Part shown: in pieces, positions 53,997 to 62,176 of the stretch
How positions within the stretch are numbered: the first letter of the stretch is position 1
Layout: the number at the start of each line of letters is the position of its first letter
Source: Roseobacter sp. HKCCD6576-2
GTDB taxonomy: Bacteria > Pseudomonadota > Alphaproteobacteria > Rhodobacterales > Rhodobacteraceae
NCBI RefSeq assembly: GCF_013179285.1
Contig: NZ_WVNW01000005.1
Coordinates: forward strand, 1 to 64,000
Direction: 5' to 3'
DNA: 64,000 nt
The notes under the pieces: generated by a model
Databases searched by the model: none
What the model was told of the DNA's origin: nothing
Seen by the model: the letters and a program-made list of their open reading frames with translations, nothing else
Position numbers and translations under genes: made by a program

Positions 53997-54770
53997 TTAC
54001 CCTCTGCGCCCGGCAAAGGGCGCAAGCGCAATGCCCTCAGCCTCCAACGCGGCCCGCACGGCGCGAGCAATCTCCACCGCCTCGGGGGTGTCGCCATGTA
54101 AACACACGGTATCGATGGCGGTCGGGATATGGCGACCCGATTGGGTGATGATCGCGCCCGCTTTGACCATTTCCACGATCCGCGGCCCGGCAAACGTCGC
54201 ATCATGGATCACCGCACCGGGCAAAGATCGGTCCACCAAGGTCGCGTCGTCATTATAAGCCCGATCGGCAAAAATCTCGCCCGCCCAGGCGCAGCCCAGA
54301 TCGCGGGCGGCCTCTTCTTGCGCGGTGGCCGCCAGAACCATGATGATGATATCGGGAGCGACCGAGAGCGCGCCTTCATAACATGCCCGCGCCAGCGCCG
54401 CGTCCTCTGAACACATATTGGCCAGCGCACCGTGCAGCTTCAAATGCCGCACCTCACCACCGGTCGCCCGCGCAATGGCTTGGGCCGCGCCCAGTTGGTA
54501 CCGCACCAGATTGGCGAGCGTTTTATGCGGCAGATGCATGCGCCTGCGCCCAAAGCCTTGCAGATCGGCGAAGCCGGGATGCGCACCGATGCCAACCCCG
54601 TTTTGGAGCGCCAAAGCCATCGTCTCGGCCATAACATCGGGGTCACCCGCATGGGCCCCGCAGGCGATATTGGCGGAGGTGATAACCCCCAACAGCTCTT
54701 GATCCCGGCCCATGACCCATGGGCCAAAGCTTTCGCCCATATCGGCATTCAGATCGACACTGAGGCTCAT
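53997..54770 (-). CDS. pxpA: 5-oxoprolinase subunit A (LamB/YcsF family)
   Basis: A 257-aa PxpA, part of the ATP-dependent PxpABC enzyme that opens 5-oxoproline to glutamate. VDLNADMGESFGPWVMG (about residues 5-21) is the family start motif, followed by ANIACGAHAGDP (about 34-45) and HPGFADLQGFGRR. Length is typical (about 250). It overlaps pxpC by ATGA (54767-54770), so it is translationally coupled. Order on the minus strand is pxpB-pxpC-pxpA. Confidence 0.92.
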   Translation of the reverse strand: MSLSVDLNADMGESFGPWVMGRDQELLGVITSANIACGAHAGDPDVMAETMALALQNGVGIGAHPGFADLQGFGRRRMHLPHKTLANLVRYQLGAAQAIARATGGEVRHLKLHGALANMCSEDAALARACYEGALSVAPDIIIMVLAATAQEEAARDLGCAWAGEIFADRAYNDDATLVDRSLPGAVIHDATFAGPRIVEMVKAGAIITQSGRHIPTAIDTVCLHGDTPEAVEIARAVRAALEAEGIALAPFAGRRG

Positions 54771-55792
54771 CTATCGGTCTCCTCTTCGCGACCCGTGATC
54801 GCGCCATCGCTCAGGTGATAGCTCAGAAGATCGGGGATGTCGCGCGGGTCCCGGATCAAGGGCCGGACTTTCCGGGGCAGATCGGCCAGCGCCGTCTGTT
54901 CGGCCTTCAGCGCCGCGACGCCCTCCTCCGGTGTGATAAACTGCAAACGAAGCGTCGCACCAACAGGCAATTGCGCCGCGCGCGGCAGGTCGGTGGGCAA
55001 AACGGTTGCGATCCGGGGATAGCCCCCCATCGTCTGGCATTCGGCCATCAAGATCACCGGCACCCCATCGCCCGTGATCTGAATATCACCTGGCACGATG
55101 ACCTCAGACACGACGCTCAACCCACCGTCCAACGCAAAACCTTGCCCATCGAGGATTAACCGCAGTGCCATCCGGTTCGATCTCGGGTCGCGCGTGAACT
55201 GACTCTGCTCAAGACGTTCGCGGGTCTCGGCGTCAAAGAGCGCGGTTTGAACGGAGGGCAGGATACGCAGCACCCCGCCGGAGACCCGATCCGCCACATC
55301 CAGCCCCAGCCCGATTGGGCCGCCCTTATCTGGCCCGACAGGCAAGCGCACACCGGGGGTCAGCAACGCACCGAGTCCGGCATTAAGCTGCGTGGCGCGC
55401 GCACCCAAGAGGGGCGGTGTCTCAATCCCACCACCCAAATGTAGATAGCCGACGCTGCCCGATGTCACCCCGCCAATCCGTAACCTGGACCCGGCGGGCA
55501 ACTGATGGCTCGCATTCCAGATCAACGGGCTGCCATCCAAACTCGCCTGCATCGGTGCCCCGGTCAGGGCGATGCGGAGCGGTTGCGTTACCTCGAACGC
55601 GCCGCCCATCCCGATCATCTCCAAGGCCGCGCAATCTGGTGACTGACCAAGCAGCGCCGCCCCTTCATAGAGCGCCAAACGGTCAAGCGCGCCGCCTTGC
55701 GACAGGCCGTAAGCCAAATGGCCGGGGCGGCCCAAATCCTGAACCGTCACACCAGGACCAACTTGGTGAACGATCAGCGCGGGCGCGGTCAT
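54767..55792 (-). CDS. pxpC: 5-oxoprolinase subunit C (biotin-dependent carboxyltransferase-like)
   Basis: A 341-aa PxpC. VHQVGPGVTVQDLGRPGHLAYGLSQGGALD (about residues 6-35) is the KipA/PxpC signature. The C-terminal half has GDIQITGDGVPVILMAECQTMGGYPRIATV, the family's conserved strand-turn. The start is ATG 55792 (MTAPALIV), overlapping pxpB's stop as ATGA; an in-frame ATG 12 codons earlier lies inside pxpB. It acts with PxpB in the subunit complex related to KipI/KipA. Confidence 0.92.
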   Translation of the reverse strand: MTAPALIVHQVGPGVTVQDLGRPGHLAYGLSQGGALDRLALYEGAALLGQSPDCAALEMIGMGGAFEVTQPLRIALTGAPMQASLDGSPLIWNASHQLPAGSRLRIGGVTSGSVGYLHLGGGIETPPLLGARATQLNAGLGALLTPGVRLPVGPDKGGPIGLGLDVADRVSGGVLRILPSVQTALFDAETRERLEQSQFTRDPRSNRMALRLILDGQGFALDGGLSVVSEVIVPGDIQITGDGVPVILMAECQTMGGYPRIATVLPTDLPRAAQLPVGATLRLQFITPEEGVAALKAEQTALADLPRKVRPLIRDPRDIPDLLSYHLSDGAITGREEETDR

Positions 55793-56553
55793 GGGAGCGC
55801 CTCTATCTCTGCCCCGCCATCCACACAATCGGGATCGGCGATCATATGGGCCACATGGTCTGGATCGGCTGTCGGGAATTGCAACTCATCACCGGGTTTC
55901 AGCGCAAACGGTTCGGCACTCTCGGGCCGAAAGTTCAGAAACGCAGTTTGCCCCATATGCCGCCAACCGGTCGGTGACGGGCGGGAAAACAGCACACATT
56001 GCCGGATCGCCAAGACCAATGCGCCCGCGGGCACATGCGGGGCCAACTCTGTTCTGCGCGGCAGGTTCCAATGCTCAGGCAATTCCCCGAGATATGGTTG
56101 CCCCGGACCGAACCCCAGGCTCAGCACACGCAGCCGGGTGGTGGAAAACTGGGCGACCGCCTCGACCTCAGAAAGACCTGCAGCCTCGGCCGTTTCCACG
56201 AGATCCGGGGCCATATCTGCGCCATATGCCGTCGGAATGCGGATAAGTCGGCGACCCGGGGGCAGAGGCGCGGCATACCAATCTGCGCGCGCCAAGAGAT
56301 CATACAACTCAGCTTCTAACACTTCGAGATCGGCGGTCAGCGGGTCCACCCGCAGAAAGACCGACACCAGAGAGGGCGCGGTTTCGATGATACCGGTCAG
56401 AGGTCCGGCCTCGACCGCCGCGCGAAAGGCTAAAGCCGCCCGATTGGCAGCCTCGCAGAACTGATCGCCGAAGCGCACCAAGAGGCCACTCACCCCAAGG
56501 CGTTGGATCATCGGCCAAGGGCCGGAGGGAGAAGGGTTGGGCACGGTCATCAA
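55789..56553 (-). CDS. pxpB: 5-oxoprolinase subunit B (KipI-like)
   Basis: A 254-aa PxpB. LLVRFGDQFCEAAN (about residues 24-37) opens the KipI-type domain. IPTAYGADMAPDLVETAEAAGLS and the cyclophilin-like LGFGPGQPYLGELPEH (about 162-177) with PxGWRHMGQT (about 209-218) are the expected family motifs. It is the first gene of pxpBCA and lies 72 nt after phnF on the same strand, so read-through from phnF is possible. Start ATG 56553 or the next codon. Confidence 0.92.
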   Translation of the reverse strand: MMTVPNPSPSGPWPMIQRLGVSGLLVRFGDQFCEAANRAALAFRAAVEAGPLTGIIETAPSLVSVFLRVDPLTADLEVLEAELYDLLARADWYAAPLPPGRRLIRIPTAYGADMAPDLVETAEAAGLSEVEAVAQFSTTRLRVLSLGFGPGQPYLGELPEHWNLPRRTELAPHVPAGALVLAIRQCVLFSRPSPTGWRHMGQTAFLNFRPESAEPFALKPGDELQFPTADPDHVAHMIADPDCVDGGAEIEALP

Positions 56554-56625
56554 TGGCGGCCAGCGTTCCTTGTTCGTGCGTCGGTGTTACCCCGCGCTCC
56601 CGGAACTGCCAATGGGCCAGCGAGC

Positions 56626-57342
56626 TCAGACCTCGTGATCGGCCAGGGTCAGCGTAATGCGATCCCCGGCAAACCAGGTCCGTCCATATTCGACCGGGCG
56701 CCCATCGGGGTCGACGTTCACACCCACCGACCGCAGGATTGGCGCGCCCGGCGGCACACGCAGATGCCCGGCCTGCGTGGGTGAGGCCGCGATTGCCGTC
56801 AGCCGGGTCCAGGCGCGGGTGTAGTCCATCAAGCCTTCGGCCTTGAACGCTGCGGTCACGGACCCGGTCGCGGCAAGATTGGTCAGGAGATTGGGGAACA
56901 GCGCGGCGGGGAAAACGGCCCGTGACAAAGCAATCGGTTGCCCATCGGCAAAGGAAACCCCCTCGGAGACATGCACCGGATCGCCGGGGGCGATGGCGAG
57001 CGCGTCCGCCTCGCGTGCATCGGCGGCGCGGGTGGCGCGATGAAGACTCTGTCGCCCCGGTTCCCGCCCCGCCGCGATCAGGTTCTGATGAAACCGCACC
57101 CGCTTCCCGATCGGATAGTCTGTCGGTTGGTGGGTGACGAACACACCCGCGCCGCGCCGTGGAAACACCGTTCCGGCCGCCGCCAGATCGGCCAAGGCGC
57201 GGCGGACCGTATGGCGGTTGACCCCAAACCGGGCGGCCAGTTCCGCCTCGGTCGGCAGCCGATCACCCGGCGCGTAATGCCCGCTGGCGATCTCTGCCGA
57301 AAGGCTGTCGCGGATCGAGGTCCAAACTGCGGCGCGGCCCAT
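56626..57342 (-). CDS. phnF: GntR/HutC-family regulator of phosphonate genes, PhnF
   Basis: A 238-aa regulator. The N-terminal winged helix-turn-helix (about residues 5-72) has PTEAELAARFGVNRHTVRRALADLAAAG. The C-terminal UTRA ligand domain (about 95-236) starts around VHVSEGVSFADGQPIALSRAVF. It is divergent from phnG across 106 nt, as is usual for PhnF with C-P lyase operons; the intergenic region contains TTGTATA repeats that fit a GntR-type operator. It probably represses phn genes and itself. Confidence 0.9.
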   Translation of the reverse strand: MGRAAVWTSIRDSLSAEIASGHYAPGDRLPTEAELAARFGVNRHTVRRALADLAAAGTVFPRRGAGVFVTHQPTDYPIGKRVRFHQNLIAAGREPGRQSLHRATRAADAREADALAIAPGDPVHVSEGVSFADGQPIALSRAVFPAALFPNLLTNLAATGSVTAAFKAEGLMDYTRAWTRLTAIAASPTQAGHLRVPPGAPILRSVGVNVDPDGRPVEYGRTWFAGDRITLTLADHEV

Positions 57343-57411
57343 GACGGCCCCCTGTCATTAAAGTTTCACGCGATCACGGGTTGCCCGACTCGAGCGATCC
57401 GCGTAAGGGAT

Positions 57412-57440
57412 TTGTATAGTTGTATATTAAAATGGACAAC
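57412..57440. promoter_or_regulatory. probable PhnF operator upstream of phnG
   Basis: TTGTATA occurs twice in tandem (57412-57418 and 57420-57426), followed by GGACAAC. GTTGT (57419-57423) and ACAAC (57436-57440) form an inverted repeat with a 12-nt spacer. HutC/PhnF-type GntR regulators bind TTGTATA-like AT-rich palindromes, so this is a good operator candidate. It lies just 9 nt from the phnG start, where repression of initiation is expected. Confidence 0.45.
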
Positions 57441-57448
57441 TCCGCAAG

Positions 57449-57901
57449 ATGTCTGAGATCCCTGATCAACAAGCCCGGCGCGACCGGCTGTCCACCTTGG
57501 CCCAGGCCCCGGCGGCTCGACTGGCCGCACTGTGGGAGGCCTATGGCGCGGCCCCTGAGCATGAAATGCTGCGCCCGCCGGAGATTGGCACCGTTATGGT
57601 GCGTGGCCGCGCCGGGGCAGTCGGCGCACCCTTTAACCTGGGCGAGATGACCGTCACACGCTGTTCGGTCCGCCTTGGCTCGGGCGCTGTTGGTCATGGC
57701 TATGTGCAGGGGCGCGACAAACGCGCGGCAAAAACCGCCGCGCTGGTTGATGCCTTGGCCGAAGCAGGCGACGCCGCCGCGTTAGACGCGGCCATCCTCG
57801 CGCCGCTCCGCGACGAGGCGAGGATCAAGGGTCATGCGCGCGCCGCCCGGGCCGCGGCGACCAAAGTCGAGTTTTTCACCATGGTTCGGGGGGAAGATTG
57901 A
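57449..57901 (+). CDS. phnG: C-P lyase subunit PhnG
   Basis: A 150-aa PhnG, a structural subunit of the PhnGHIJ complex that breaks C-P bonds of alkylphosphonates. RPPEIGTVMVRGRAGAVGAPFNLGEMTVTRCSVRL (about residues 45-79) and GHGYVQGRDKRAA (about 85-97) are the family hallmarks. No clear Shine-Dalgarno is seen before ATG 57449. Its TGA overlaps the phnH ATG by one base, so the genes are coupled. First gene of the phn transcription unit. Confidence 0.95.
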   Translation: MSEIPDQQARRDRLSTLAQAPAARLAALWEAYGAAPEHEMLRPPEIGTVMVRGRAGAVGAPFNLGEMTVTRCSVRLGSGAVGHGYVQGRDKRAAKTAALVDALAEAGDAAALDAAILAPLRDEARIKGHARAARAAATKVEFFTMVRGED

Positions 57902-58470
57902 TGCGCGATGTGATGACCGGCGGCTTTGCCAACCCGGCCTTCGACGCCTCCCACGCGTTTCGTGCCGTTTTGCAGGCGATGGCGCGGCCCGGGCGGATTG
58001 AAACCGTCGCCAGCGCCACCCCGCCCGCGCCGATCTCGCCAGCGGCAGGCGCGATGCTCCTGACGCTCTGCGATCCGGAGACAGGGCTTTATCTGGCCCC
58101 GAGCCATGACACCGACGCGATACGCTCTTGGGTGACTTTCCATACCGGCGCGCCTTTCGTTCCCGCCAACCGCGCCGATTTCGCACTTGGCACGTGGGAG
58201 GCGCTCGCCCCGCTCTCGGCCTATCGGATCGGCACGCCGGAATATCCGGACCGGTCGACGACGTTGATCGTGGAACAAGATAGGCTTGCCGCCACTGGCA
58301 CGCGATTGACGGGGCCGGGGATTGAGGTGGAAGCAGCACTAAACTTGCCCGAAATCGCGGCGTTTCAGGCAAATCGGGCCCAGTTCCCGCTTGGGTTTGA
58401 TTGCGTGTTCTGCGCGGGCGAGCAGTTGGCCGCCCTGCCCCGATCAACTTTCGTGACGGAGGTCGACTAA
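57901..58470 (+). CDS. phnH: C-P lyase subunit PhnH
   Basis: A 189-aa PhnH, homologous to PLP-dependent transferases in fold but without catalytic residues; it is a dimer in the C-P lyase core. NPAFDASHAFRAVLQAMARPGR (about residues 11-32) is the characteristic N-terminus, and FPLGFDCVFC follows near the end. The ATG at 57901 overlaps phnG's stop (TGATG), and its TAA overlaps the phnI ATG (TAATG). Length is typical. Confidence 0.95.
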   Translation: MRDVMTGGFANPAFDASHAFRAVLQAMARPGRIETVASATPPAPISPAAGAMLLTLCDPETGLYLAPSHDTDAIRSWVTFHTGAPFVPANRADFALGTWEALAPLSAYRIGTPEYPDRSTTLIVEQDRLAATGTRLTGPGIEVEAALNLPEIAAFQANRAQFPLGFDCVFCAGEQLAALPRSTFVTEVD

Positions 58471-59555
58471 TGTATGTGGCAGTGAAAGGCGGCGAGCGGG
58501 CAATTGACAACGCCCATGCCTGGCTGGCCGAAGAGCGGCGCGGCGACCTGGATGTGGCAGAGCTGTCGGTGGCGCAAATCCGCGAGCAATTGCGGCTGGC
58601 GGTGAACCGGGTCATGGCCGAGGGCTCGCTTTATGACCCCGATTTGGCGGCTCTGGCGATCAAACAAGCGCGCGGCGATATGATTGAGGCGGTGTTCCTG
58701 ATCCGCGCTTATCGCACCACCCTCCCCCGGTTTGGCGCGTCCGAGCCAATCGACACCGGCGCAATGACCTGCGACCGGCGGGTGAGTGCAACCTTCAAGG
58801 ACGTCCCAGGCGGGCAGGTTCTGGGACCGACTTTCGACTACACGCACCGATTGATCGATTTCGCCTTGGCCGCCGAAGGCGACCTGGCCGAGACGCCGCA
58901 AGCCACCCCGCGCGCTGAGCCGACGCCACATGTGACCGAGTTCTTGGCCCGCGAAGACCTGATCCAGCCGGAGCGAGAGGGCGCAGACACCCCACGCGAC
59001 CTAACCCGGGAACCGCTCGACTTCCCCGCCGACCGACCGCTGAAGCTGCAAGCGCTCAGCCGCGGCGATGAAGGGTTCGTGCTCTCAATGGCCTATTCGA
59101 CGCAGCGCGGCTATGGCCGGAACCACCCGTTTGTGGGCGAACTGCGCGTCGGTCAATTGCCGGTTGAGATGGAGATCCCCGAGCTTGGGTTTGCGATTGA
59201 TCTGGGCGAGATCACGGTTACCGAATGCGAAACCGTGAACCAGTTTACCGGGTCGAAAACCGAACCACCGCAATTCACCCGGGGCTACGGCCTGGTCTTC
59301 GGCCATTCCGAACGCAAAGCCATCTCCATGGCGCTCGTCGATCGGGCAATGCGGTGGGAAGAACTGGGCGAAGACAATGTGGGCGCCCCGGCGCAGGACG
59401 AGGAATTCGTACTCTCACATTCTGACAATGTGCAGGCCACGGGTTTCTTGGAGCATATCAAACTGCCGCATTACGTGGATTTCCAATCGGAACTGGAACT
59501 GATCCGGAAACTGCGCGCCGAGGCTCAAGCCAGTCATCAGGAGGCCGCGGAATGA
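58470..59555 (+). CDS. phnI: C-P lyase subunit PhnI
   Basis: A 361-aa PhnI, the nucleosidase that, with G, H and L, forms the 5-triphosphoribosyl phosphonate from ATP and phosphonate. The start ATG 58470 (MYVAVKGGERAIDNAHAWL) is chosen by the TAATG overlap; VKGGExAIxNAH is the family N-terminus. GRNHPFVGELR, FTGSKTEPPQFTRGYGLVFGHSERKAISMALVDRA (about residues 261-295) are conserved. It overlaps phnJ by 4 nt. Confidence 0.96.
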   Translation: MYVAVKGGERAIDNAHAWLAEERRGDLDVAELSVAQIREQLRLAVNRVMAEGSLYDPDLAALAIKQARGDMIEAVFLIRAYRTTLPRFGASEPIDTGAMTCDRRVSATFKDVPGGQVLGPTFDYTHRLIDFALAAEGDLAETPQATPRAEPTPHVTEFLAREDLIQPEREGADTPRDLTREPLDFPADRPLKLQALSRGDEGFVLSMAYSTQRGYGRNHPFVGELRVGQLPVEMEIPELGFAIDLGEITVTECETVNQFTGSKTEPPQFTRGYGLVFGHSERKAISMALVDRAMRWEELGEDNVGAPAQDEEFVLSHSDNVQATGFLEHIKLPHYVDFQSELELIRKLRAEAQASHQEAAE

Positions 59556-60397
59556 CCGAGCAGACCCACTACAATTTCGCCTATCTCGATGAGCAAACCA
59601 AGCGGATGATCCGCCGCGCGATCCTAAAGGGGGTCGCGATCCCGGGCTATCAGGTGCCGTTTGCCAGCCGCGAGATGCCGATGCCTTATGGCTGGGGCAC
59701 AGGCGGGGTGCAGGTTTCGGCGGCGTGTTTGACGCCGGAGGATCGGTTCAAGGTGATCGACCAAGGCGCGGATGACACGACAAACGCCGTCTCCATTCGG
59801 AAGTTCTTTGAGAAGACCGCCGATGTGGACGTGACCGAAAAGACCGCCGAGGCGACGGTGATCCAAACGCGGCACCGGATTCCGGAAACGCTGCTCACCG
59901 AGGATCAAATCCTGGTCTATCAAGTGCCGATCCCCGAACCACTCCGGTTTTTGGAGCCGCGCGAGACGGAGACGCGCAAAATGCATGCGCTTCAGGAATA
60001 CGGGCTGATGCATGTGAAGCTTTATGAAGATATCGCGCGTCACAGCTCGATTGCGACGGCTTATGCCTATCCGGTGACGGTTGAGGATCGGTATGTGATG
60101 GACCCATCGCCAATCCCGAAATTCGACAATCCGAAACTGGAAAGCGCGGCCTTGCAGCTTTTCGGCGCGGGCCGGGAGCAGCGGATTTACGCGGTGCCGC
60201 CTTATACCAAGGTCGTCAGCCTCGATTTCGAGGACTATCCGTTTGACCCCTCCAAGGCCGATCATCCCTGCGCCCTGTGCGGGTCGGAAGAGAGCTATCT
60301 CGACGAAGTGATCGTTGATGACACAGGGGGTCGAATGTTTGTCTGTTCCGACACAGATTACTGTGCGGATCGACAAACCTCAGGAGCGTCCGCATGA
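59552..60397 (+). CDS. phnJ: C-P lyase subunit PhnJ (radical SAM C-P bond cleavage)
   Basis: A 281-aa radical-SAM enzyme that cleaves 5-phosphoribosyl 1-phosphonate to alkane and cyclic phosphate. The 4Fe-4S and thiyl cysteines are Cys240, Cys243, Cys265 and Cys271 (CALCG...VCSDTDYC), one residue off the E. coli numbering I remember, and the N-terminal AIPGYQVPFASREMP (about residues 29-43) fits the glycyl-radical region. Full length. It overlaps the NIPSNAP gene as ATGA. Confidence 0.97.
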   Translation: MTEQTHYNFAYLDEQTKRMIRRAILKGVAIPGYQVPFASREMPMPYGWGTGGVQVSAACLTPEDRFKVIDQGADDTTNAVSIRKFFEKTADVDVTEKTAEATVIQTRHRIPETLLTEDQILVYQVPIPEPLRFLEPRETETRKMHALQEYGLMHVKLYEDIARHSSIATAYAYPVTVEDRYVMDPSPIPKFDNPKLESAALQLFGAGREQRIYAVPPYTKVVSLDFEDYPFDPSKADHPCALCGSEESYLDEVIVDDTGGRMFVCSDTDYCADRQTSGASA

Positions 60398-60732
60398 TCA
60401 ACCAACTCCGCATCTACCAAGTCCCTAAAGCCAATCGTGACCCGTTTCTGGATCGGTTCCGCGACCATGCCGCGCGGATCATGGGAACCTATGGGTTCCG
60501 TATTCAGGCGATGTGGACCAGCGAGACCGAAGACGTGCTAAACTTCGTGTATCTGCTGACCTGGGCAGATGAGGCGGAAATGACCGCCGCATGGGCCGCC
60601 TTCATGGCGGATCAGGACTGGAAAGACATCAAAGCCGAAACCAGCGCCCAACATGGCGATTTCGTGCTTGGCATCGAGGACATGGTGCTGACACCAACCG
60701 CGTTTTCGAACGCGATTGGGGGCGCTGAATGA
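60394..60732 (+). CDS. NIPSNAP-family protein in the phn operon
   Basis: A 112-aa protein of the NIPSNAP/dimeric alpha-beta barrel family: MINQLRIYQVPKANRDPFLDRFRDHAARIMGTYGFRIQAMW, with ETEDVLNFVYLLTWADEAEMTAAWAAFMADQDWKDIKAE (about residues 44-82). Such domains are small homodimers, often with ligand-binding or monooxygenase-like folds, but NIPSNAP has no general reaction. It overlaps phnJ and the next gene by ATGA on both sides, so it is translated as part of the C-P lyase operon; it is not a canonical phn gene. Confidence 0.82.
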   Translation: MINQLRIYQVPKANRDPFLDRFRDHAARIMGTYGFRIQAMWTSETEDVLNFVYLLTWADEAEMTAAWAAFMADQDWKDIKAETSAQHGDFVLGIEDMVLTPTAFSNAIGGAE

Positions 60733-61397
60733 ATGTCGTCTGGCTACACGGCTCAGGCCTGTCCGGGGCGACATGGGCCGGGTTCGGGGGGATGGCACCC
60801 GACCTGCCCGGCCATGGCAGCGCGCCCCGCGCAGCATCGCCAACTGTGGAAAGCTTCGCCGACGCGTTGATGCCGCAACTGCCGGATCAGATGCATCTGG
60901 TGGGCCACTCCCTAGGTGGCATGGTGGCGCTGGAACTGGCCGCGCGGCTGAAAGAGCGTATCCGGTCGCTGGTGACCATCGAGGCGGTGCCGACCGTGCA
61001 TATCAGCCGCAGCGCGCGGATCACCGCCCAGATTGCGCTGTGGCTGTTCCGGCGGCTCGGTCCCGGCGGCGTCGCACGCCTTTCGGGCTTGGGCCAACCA
61101 CCCGAAGCAGCGGCCCATATCAAGCCGCAGATCGCGGCAATGTCCCGCGACAGAATGGAAGATGCGCTGACCGCCGCGTTCGCGTATGATGGCCGCCCGC
61201 GCCTGGCCGACGTCACCGCGCCCGCGCTTGTCATTGTTGGCAAAAACAACCGGCAGACCCATGTCGGCGCGCAATTGATGGCTGAACAGCTCCCAAACGC
61301 AACATTCGAGATCATGCCCGGCGGGCACATTCTGCATATCGAAGCCCCCGACGCGCTTCGCACCCGCATCACGCAATTTCAGGAGGCCCATCCATGA
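60729..61397 (+). CDS. alpha/beta hydrolase in the phn operon
   Basis: A 222-aa alpha/beta-hydrolase. WLHGSGLSGATW (about residues 4-15) is the oxyanion loop and HLVGHSLGGMVALELA (about 55-70) the nucleophile elbow (Ser about 59). GGHILHIEAPDAL holds the general-base His (about 196). At the usual acid position the segment reads VIVGKNNRQTHV, with Asn where Asp is common, so activity or the position of the acid is uncertain. It overlaps the NIPSNAP gene and phnK by ATGA. Substrate unknown; an ester of a phosphonate is only a hypothesis. Confidence 0.85.
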   Translation: MNVVWLHGSGLSGATWAGFGGMAPDLPGHGSAPRAASPTVESFADALMPQLPDQMHLVGHSLGGMVALELAARLKERIRSLVTIEAVPTVHISRSARITAQIALWLFRRLGPGGVARLSGLGQPPEAAAHIKPQIAAMSRDRMEDALTAAFAYDGRPRLADVTAPALVIVGKNNRQTHVGAQLMAEQLPNATFEIMPGGHILHIEAPDALRTRITQFQEAHP

Positions 61398-62164
61398 CAC
61401 CCCTTCTTGAGGTTCAAAACCTCAGCAAAACCTATAGCGGGCGGATCGGGTGCGCCGATGTGTCGTTCAAGCTCTATCCCGGCGAGGTGATGGGGATTGT
61501 CGGCGAGAGCGGCTCGGGCAAGTCGACCCTGCTGAACTGCTTGGCCGGGCATTTGGACCCCGACGCGGGCGCAGTCCTCTTCGACACTCGCGCCGAGGGG
61601 CCGCGCGATACGGTTCAGATGTCTGAGCCGGAACGGCGGATGCTGGGCCGGACGGATTGGGCCTTCGTGCATCAAAACCCGCGTGACGGCCTCCGGATGC
61701 GGATCAGCGCGGGCGGAAATGTGGGCGAACGGTTGATGGCTGTCGGCGCGCGGCATTACGGCGAGATCCGGGAGACGGCGGAGGACTGGCTGACCCGGGT
61801 CGAGATCAGCATCGACCGGATTGATGACCGCCCCGCCGATTTCTCCGGCGGGATGCAACAGCGGCTGCAAATCGCCCGCAATCTGGTGAGCGGGCCCCGG
61901 TTGGTGTTTATGGATGAGCCCACCGGCGGCTTGGATGTGAGCGTCCAGGCGCGGCTCTTGGACCTGCTTCGCGGTCTCGTCCGCCGCATGGGGTTGAGCG
62001 CGATTGTGGTGACCCATGACCTGGCGGTGGTCCGGCTTCTGGCGGACCGGCTGATGGTGATGAAAGACGGGCATGTTGTGGAAACCGGGCTGACCGATCA
62101 GGTGTTGGACGATCCACAACATGGCTACACGCAGCTGCTGGTCAGCTCGGTTCTGCAGGTTTGA
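61394..62164 (+). CDS. phnK: phosphonate C-P lyase ABC-type subunit PhnK
   Basis: A 256-aa ABC-type ATPase that binds the PhnGHIJ core. Walker A is GESGSGKST (about residues 36-44), the ABC signature is FSGGMQQRLQIAR (about 151-163) and Walker B is RLVFMDEPTGGLD (about 169-181), with the switch His in VVTHDLAVV. Length is typical. ATGA overlap with the hydrolase gene; phnL follows after 12 nt. It is not a transporter; no membrane partner is present. Confidence 0.95.
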   Translation: MTPLLEVQNLSKTYSGRIGCADVSFKLYPGEVMGIVGESGSGKSTLLNCLAGHLDPDAGAVLFDTRAEGPRDTVQMSEPERRMLGRTDWAFVHQNPRDGLRMRISAGGNVGERLMAVGARHYGEIRETAEDWLTRVEISIDRIDDRPADFSGGMQQRLQIARNLVSGPRLVFMDEPTGGLDVSVQARLLDLLRGLVRRMGLSAIVVTHDLAVVRLLADRLMVMKDGHVVETGLTDQVLDDPQHGYTQLLVSSVLQV

Positions 62165-62176
62165 GGAGACGGCACG

